Notes under the pieces: generated by a model | The model's database searches: none | What the model was told of the DNA's origin: nothing | What the model saw: the letters and a program-made list of their open reading frames with translations, nothing else | Part shown: positions 23,150 to 26,712 of the stretch, piece after piece | How the letters are laid out: every line of letters starts with the position of its first letter | How positions within the stretch are numbered: the first letter of the stretch is position 1 | Position numbers and translations under genes: made by a program | NCBI GenBank assembly: GCA_002393865.1 | Contig: DGUD01000217.1 | Coordinates: 1-26,712, forward strand | Direction: 5' to 3' | Length of the DNA stretch: 26,712 nucleotides | From: Treponema sp. UBA4319 | Lineage (GTDB): Bacteria > Spirochaetota > Spirochaetia > Treponematales > Treponemataceae

Positions 23150-24115
23150 ATGATTTGGCTCATCGGCTCACGCGGCATGCTCGGTTCCGAGATTGCCCGA
23201 CAGCTCTCAGAAAACAACATTGCTTGGGTCGGCAGCAACAGCGATGTCGATATCACCAGCCCGGCGGCACTGGAAGCCTTTGCGGAGTCGCATGACAGCA
23301 CCGCCGGGCAGACGGGGAACGCGGCCGCGAACGGTACGGTACCCGAAAAAATCACATGGGTCATCAACTGCGCCGCCTACACAAAGGTTGACAATGCAGA
23401 GAGCGAGGCTGACAAGGCAAAGAAAGCGAACGATGACGGCGCACGGAATATCGCGCGCGTTGCCCGCAAAATCGGGGCAAAGCTCATCCACATTTCCACG
23501 GACTATGTCTTCGACGGAAGCGCTTCGCAACCATACACGGAGGATTTTCCCAAGAGTCCCGCCAGCGTCTATGGAAAGACAAAATCTGACGGCGAGGATG
23601 CCGTCGCAAAGGAGATGACGCAATACTACATTCTCCGTGTGTCCTGGCTCTACGGATTCCGGGGGCATAACTTTGTCTACACGATGACAAACGCCATGAA
23701 TTCCCGCCCAAGCGTACGGGTCGTCGATGACCAGCGCGGTACCCCGACCTGCGCAATCAGCCTCACCTCCGTCATTCTCAAGATTATCAGCGCATCGGCG
23801 AACGCGCATCACCTCTTCGGCAAAAACGCCGCCGTTCCCTACGGGCTGTATAACGTGACAGACGGGGGCGAGACCACGTGGTTCGGATTCGCAAAAAAAA
23901 TCTACGAGTACGGCAAGAAATACGGTCGCATTACGCAGGACTGCGAGATTTCTCCCTGCACGACGGCGGACTATCCTACCCCAGCGCGGCGTCCGGCTTA
24001 TTCGGTGCTCAGCAAGGATAAAATCAAGGCAGCGCTCAAAATAAAGCTTCCTGACTGGGAGGATATGCTGGAGCGCTTCATGAAATCAGAAAGATTCAGA
24101 GCGGAAGATTTTTAG
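23150..24115 (+). CDS. rfbD: dTDP-4-dehydrorhamnose reductase
   Basis: A 321-residue extended SDR that performs the last step to dTDP-L-rhamnose with NAD(P)H. The nucleotide loop GSRGMLG lies at residues 6-12. NCAAYTKVDNAE, STDYVFDGS, SVYGKTKSDGE (catalytic Tyr and Lys) and SWLYG are typical RmlD motifs. It is slightly longer than usual because about a dozen extra residues (around TAGQTGNAAANG) precede the TWVINCAAYT strand. GAGG stands before ATG 23150 at good distance; an in-frame ATG at 23132 lacks one. Confidence 0.96.
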   Translation: MIWLIGSRGMLGSEIARQLSENNIAWVGSNSDVDITSPAALEAFAESHDSTAGQTGNAAANGTVPEKITWVINCAAYTKVDNAESEADKAKKANDDGARNIARVARKIGAKLIHISTDYVFDGSASQPYTEDFPKSPASVYGKTKSDGEDAVAKEMTQYYILRVSWLYGFRGHNFVYTMTNAMNSRPSVRVVDDQRGTPTCAISLTSVILKIISASANAHHLFGKNAAVPYGLYNVTDGGETTWFGFAKKIYEYGKKYGRITQDCEISPCTTADYPTPARRPAYSVLSKDKIKAALKIKLPDWEDMLERFMKSERFRAEDF

Positions 24116-24124
24116 GAGATGCAC

Positions 24125-25246
24125 ATGGCTACACGAAAACTGAAAAATATCTTGGTGACAGGAGGCTGCGGCTTTATCGGCAGCAACTTTATCAACTACC
24201 TCTTTGGCGAGAGCGCCACTGGTTCCGCAGCGTTCCAGGATGCAGAATTCAGCGGCCGGGTAATCAATGTTGACAGCCTGACCTACGCGGGAAACACTGA
24301 GAACCTGAGCGCCGTGCAGCAGAAGTTCGGCGGCAGCCGCTACATTTTTGAGCACGCAGACATCTGCGACCGGGCGGCGATGGAGCGGGTTTTCCGCCAG
24401 TACGATATCGACACCGTCATCCACTTTGCCGCGGAAAGTCATGTAGACCGCTGCATCCTCGATCCGGAGGTATTCGTCCGCACAAACATCATGGGGACAT
24501 ACACGCTGCTTGAGACCGCCCGCTGCTACTGGGGGACAAGCCTCGCCGCCGCACGGGACGATGTGCTGTTCCATCACATCTCCACGGACGAGGTTTATGG
24601 CTCGCTCGGCCCGGAAGGATATTTTACGGAGGAGACCCGCTACGATCCGCGTTCCCCCTACTCTGCGAGCAAGGCGTCCAGCGACCATCTGGTGATGGCC
24701 TATCACCACACGTTCGGGCTGCCGATTACACTCTCAAACTGCACCAACAATTACGGTCCCTACCAGTTCCCAGAGAAGCTCATTCCCCTGATGATTCTGA
24801 ACATGCAGGAAGGGAAAAATCTTCCGGTCTACGGAGAGGGTAAAAACATCCGCGACTGGATTTATGTGGAGGATCACAACCGTGCGGTCTGGCAGATTGT
24901 GCAGGAAGGACGCTCTGGCGAAAAATACAACATCGGCGGGGAAAACGAGTGGCAGAACATAGTGCTGCTGGACAAGCTCATCACAATCACCGCCGCGGAG
25001 ACAGAACTATCCGAAGAAAAAATCCGCTCCACAATCACCCACGTAAAGGACAGACCCGGACACGATGCCCGCTATGCAATTGATTGCTCCAAGATAAAAA
25101 AAGAGCTGCGCTGGGAGCGCAAGATGACCTTTGAGGAAGGGCTCACGATGACCGTCCGCTGGTATCTGCAGCACCCTGACTGGGTCAGGCATGTTCTCTC
25201 CGGCGAATACCGCAGCTGGATTGAAAAGAACTACAAGGAAAGATAG
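24125..25246 (+). CDS. rfbB: dTDP-glucose 4,6-dehydratase
   Basis: A 373-residue extended SDR that converts dTDP-glucose to dTDP-4-keto-6-deoxyglucose. The NAD loop GGCGFIG lies at residues 13-19. HFAAESHVDRC, STDEVYGSLG, YSASKASSDHL (Tyr and Lys of the active site) and NNYGPYQFPEKLIPL are the RmlB signature blocks. AGGAG at 24114-24118 is 6 bases before ATG 24125, so I prefer this to the ATG at 24119, which touches the ribosome site. It closes the rfbA-rfbC-rfbD-rfbB operon and faces fcl, with a bidirectional terminator between. Confidence 0.97.
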   Translation: MATRKLKNILVTGGCGFIGSNFINYLFGESATGSAAFQDAEFSGRVINVDSLTYAGNTENLSAVQQKFGGSRYIFEHADICDRAAMERVFRQYDIDTVIHFAAESHVDRCILDPEVFVRTNIMGTYTLLETARCYWGTSLAAARDDVLFHHISTDEVYGSLGPEGYFTEETRYDPRSPYSASKASSDHLVMAYHHTFGLPITLSNCTNNYGPYQFPEKLIPLMILNMQEGKNLPVYGEGKNIRDWIYVEDHNRAVWQIVQEGRSGEKYNIGGENEWQNIVLLDKLITITAAETELSEEKIRSTITHVKDRPGHDARYAIDCSKIKKELRWERKMTFEEGLTMTVRWYLQHPDWVRHVLSGEYRSWIEKNYKER

Positions 25247-25283
25247 GAATAGCTTACGCGGTGCCTCTGCAAGAGGCGGGCAT

Positions 25284-25313
25284 AAAAAAAGCGGAACCGG
25301 AAGGTTCCGCTTT
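25284..25313. terminator. Bidirectional terminator between rfbB and fcl
   Basis: A perfect GC-rich stem, GCGGAACC (25291-25298) with GGTTCCGC (25303-25310), around a GGAA tetraloop. It is flanked by A7 on the left and TTT on the right. It is a strong terminator for the minus-strand fcl transcript (seven T follow) and a weaker one for rfbB. Confidence 0.85.
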
Positions 25314-25350
25314 GTAAGCGCCGCGCGACGCAGTAGACGGCAGGACAGTA

Positions 25351-26328
25351 TCAGTGCCGCTTTGTCATCTTGCCACCGCCGGAAAGATAATCCTGATAGC
25401 TGCGGCGGATTCCTTCGTCAAAGTCCATGGAAGGTTTCCAGCCAAGGGCGCTCAGCTTGGATATGTCGCAAAGCTTGCGCGGGGTACCGTTCGGCTTTGA
25501 GCTGTCCCAGATGATGCGGCATGTGCGGCCGGGGGCATCCTCATACACAATACGGCGCACGCGCTCAGCGATATCCTTGATAGTGCATTCCTTGCCGCTA
25601 CCAACATTGACAAAACTCTCTGGCAGCAAATCCTTTGCGTCGCAGCGCTCCATCAGGTATATGACCGCATCCGCCAGATCCTCGCTGTACAGGAATTCCC
25701 TCAGCGGGGAGCCGTCGCCCCAGAGCGTCACCTCATCGCTGCCGGACTTCTTTGCCTCGTCAAACTTGCGTATCATCGCAGGGAGCACGTGGCTACCGGC
25801 AAGGTCATAGTTGTCGCCGGGGCCGTAGAGATTCGTCGGCATGACGGAAAGATAATTCGTGCCGTACTCGAAGTTATATTTCTGGCAGAGCTTTATGACG
25901 CTGATTTTTGCCATGGCGTATGCGTCGTTCGTCGGCTCAAGGGGACCGGTGAGCAGGGACTGTTCCTGCAGCGGCTGGGGCGCCATCTTTGGGTAGATGC
26001 AGGAGGAGCCCAGGTTCAACAGCTTCTTTACCCCGTGCTGGCGGGCAGCCTCAACCACGTTGAAGCCAATCATCATGTTCTCGTAGATAAAGCGGGCTGG
26101 ATGCTCGCTGTTTATGCCGATACCCCCCACGTGCGCGGCGGCAAGGAATACATACGCAGGCTTTTCCTTTGCAAAAAAATCCTGGACGGCAGCCTGGTTG
26201 CACAAATCAAGCTCCGCATGGGTTCTTGTGACGATGTTCCCATAGCCCCGCGCCTGAAGGGCACGCAGTATGGCACCGCCCACAAGCCCGCGATGCCCGG
26301 CCACATATATTTTCTCTGTCTTTTCCAT
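25351..26328 (-). CDS. fcl: GDP-L-fucose synthase
   Basis: A 325-residue NADPH-dependent 3,5-epimerase/4-reductase that turns GDP-4-keto-6-deoxymannose into GDP-L-fucose. It opens with YVAGHRGLVGGAI (nucleotide loop at residues 11-17). AAAHVGGI, LGSSCIYPK, NDAYAMAKISVIKLCQ (Tyr and Lys) and PTNLYGPGDNYDL are the diagnostic WcaG/Fcl blocks. The start at 26328 fits the family; the longer frame to 26385 would overlap gmd. It lies 22 bases downstream of gmd, so the two form a GDP-fucose operon. Confidence 0.96.
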   Translation of the reverse strand: MEKTEKIYVAGHRGLVGGAILRALQARGYGNIVTRTHAELDLCNQAAVQDFFAKEKPAYVFLAAAHVGGIGINSEHPARFIYENMMIGFNVVEAARQHGVKKLLNLGSSCIYPKMAPQPLQEQSLLTGPLEPTNDAYAMAKISVIKLCQKYNFEYGTNYLSVMPTNLYGPGDNYDLAGSHVLPAMIRKFDEAKKSGSDEVTLWGDGSPLREFLYSEDLADAVIYLMERCDAKDLLPESFVNVGSGKECTIKDIAERVRRIVYEDAPGRTCRIIWDSSKPNGTPRKLCDISKLSALGWKPSMDFDEGIRRSYQDYLSGGGKMTKRH

Positions 26329-26350
26329 ATTCTTACAGTTCCTGTCAGAT

Positions 26351-26712
26351 TTAGCGCTGATGCAGCGTCCGTTCCGCACGCACATATTCCATATCGTGCC
26401 GCATCATCAGGGAAACCAGCTCCGTAAAGCTTGTCTTTGTCGGGTTCCATCCCAGCACAGCCTTTGCCTTGGAAGGATCGCCGAGCAGCGTCTCCACTTC
26501 CGCAGGACGGAAATAGCGAGGGTCAACTTCAACAAGGCAGCGCCCGGTCTTTTTGTCAAAACCCTTCTCTTCCACGCCCGTGCCGCGGAATTCAAGCTCT
26601 ATGCCTGCCTCCCTGAAGGCAAGAGTACAGAATTCTCGCACAGAATGCTGCTCGCCGGTGGCAATCACAAAGTCGTCCGGCTGCGGCTGCTGCAGGATAA
26701 GCCACATGCACT
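26351..26712 (-). CDS. gmd: GDP-mannose 4,6-dehydratase, C-terminal part (partial)
   Basis: The last ~120 residues of a gene that begins beyond the window. [31 protein letters not shown] and [29 protein letters not shown] are the conserved C-terminal blocks of GMD, which makes GDP-4-keto-6-deoxymannose from GDP-mannose. The frame stays open to the window edge, and the internal ATG at 26707 is not the start. It is immediately upstream of fcl, which uses its product. Confidence 0.95.
   Translation of the reverse strand, partial: CMWLILQQPQPDDFVIATGEQHSVREFCTLAFREAGIELEFRGTGVEEKGFDKKTGRCLVEVDPRYFRPAEVETLLGDPSKAKAVLGWNPTKTSFTELVSLMMRHDMEYVRAERTLHQR

Noticed and set aside
25284..25313. The stem between rfbB and fcl as a regulatory or mobile-element repeat
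   Set aside because: Its place between two convergent genes, its tetraloop and its flanking A and T tracts explain it as an ordinary bidirectional terminator.
1..26712. Search for tRNA, rRNA, CRISPR arrays, insertion sequences, attachment sites and prophage genes
   Set aside because: None was seen by eye; the window is almost fully accounted for by protein-coding genes and short spacers.

Overview
The window looks like a chromosomal segment of a GC-rich, Gram-negative-type anaerobe. A spirochaete of the Treponema group is my best guess. The hints are a PcnB-type nucleotidyltransferase, a GldF/GldG-like ABC cluster with a DUF4340 partner, and a P-loop/Asp23-like protein, but no rRNA or other marker gene is present to prove it. 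Genes are tightly packed and occur on both strands. I see no tRNA, rRNA, CRISPR array, transposase or phage gene.

Layout. Positions 1-1129 (+) hold the end of an RluA-type pseudouridine synthase and a P-loop protein with an Asp23/Gls24-like tail. pcnB (1155-2294, -) is divergent from alr (2595-3746, +). A six-gene cassette follows (3849-9664, +): an FkbH-like loader, a MaoC-like hotdog protein, a divergent SDR, an acyl carrier protein, an MBOAT acyltransferase and a DHHW/AlgX-like SGNH protein. Next, all on the minus strand, come folC with a GH36 alpha-galactosidase, a DUF2971 protein, a two-repeat YegP-like DUF1508 protein, and the operon rnz - ABC ATPase - GldF/GldG fusion - DUF4340. On the plus strand there is then a GT87-like membrane glycosyltransferase broken by a one-base frameshift next to C8 and A8 tracts, followed by rfbA-rfbC-rfbD-rfbB (dTDP-L-rhamnose). 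Convergent to these are fcl and the end of gmd (GDP-L-fucose).

How the genes fit together. The right end supplies activated deoxysugars (dTDP-rhamnose, GDP-fucose) and a polyprenyl-phosphate-sugar-type glycosyltransferase for a surface glycan. The left-centre cassette resembles a D-alanylation (dlt) system in logic: a loading enzyme, a carrier protein, an MBOAT that passes the acyl group across the membrane, and an SGNH-like partner. Here the loader is FkbH-like, which suggests a glycerate-derived or other hydroxyacyl group. This ACP-dependent surface acylation cassette is the most interesting system in the window.

Regulation visible in the sequence. Seven good sigma-70-type promoters can be read: pcnB, alr, fkbH, the GH36 gene, yegP-like, the glycosyltransferase and rfbA. 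Two (pcnB and the GH36 gene) lie so close to their start codons that the mRNAs should be leaderless or nearly so. Three others (fkbH, glycosyltransferase, rfbA) have inverted repeats starting within about 10 nt of the predicted transcription start. Promoter, terminator and RNA-structure calls were made by eye and not computed.
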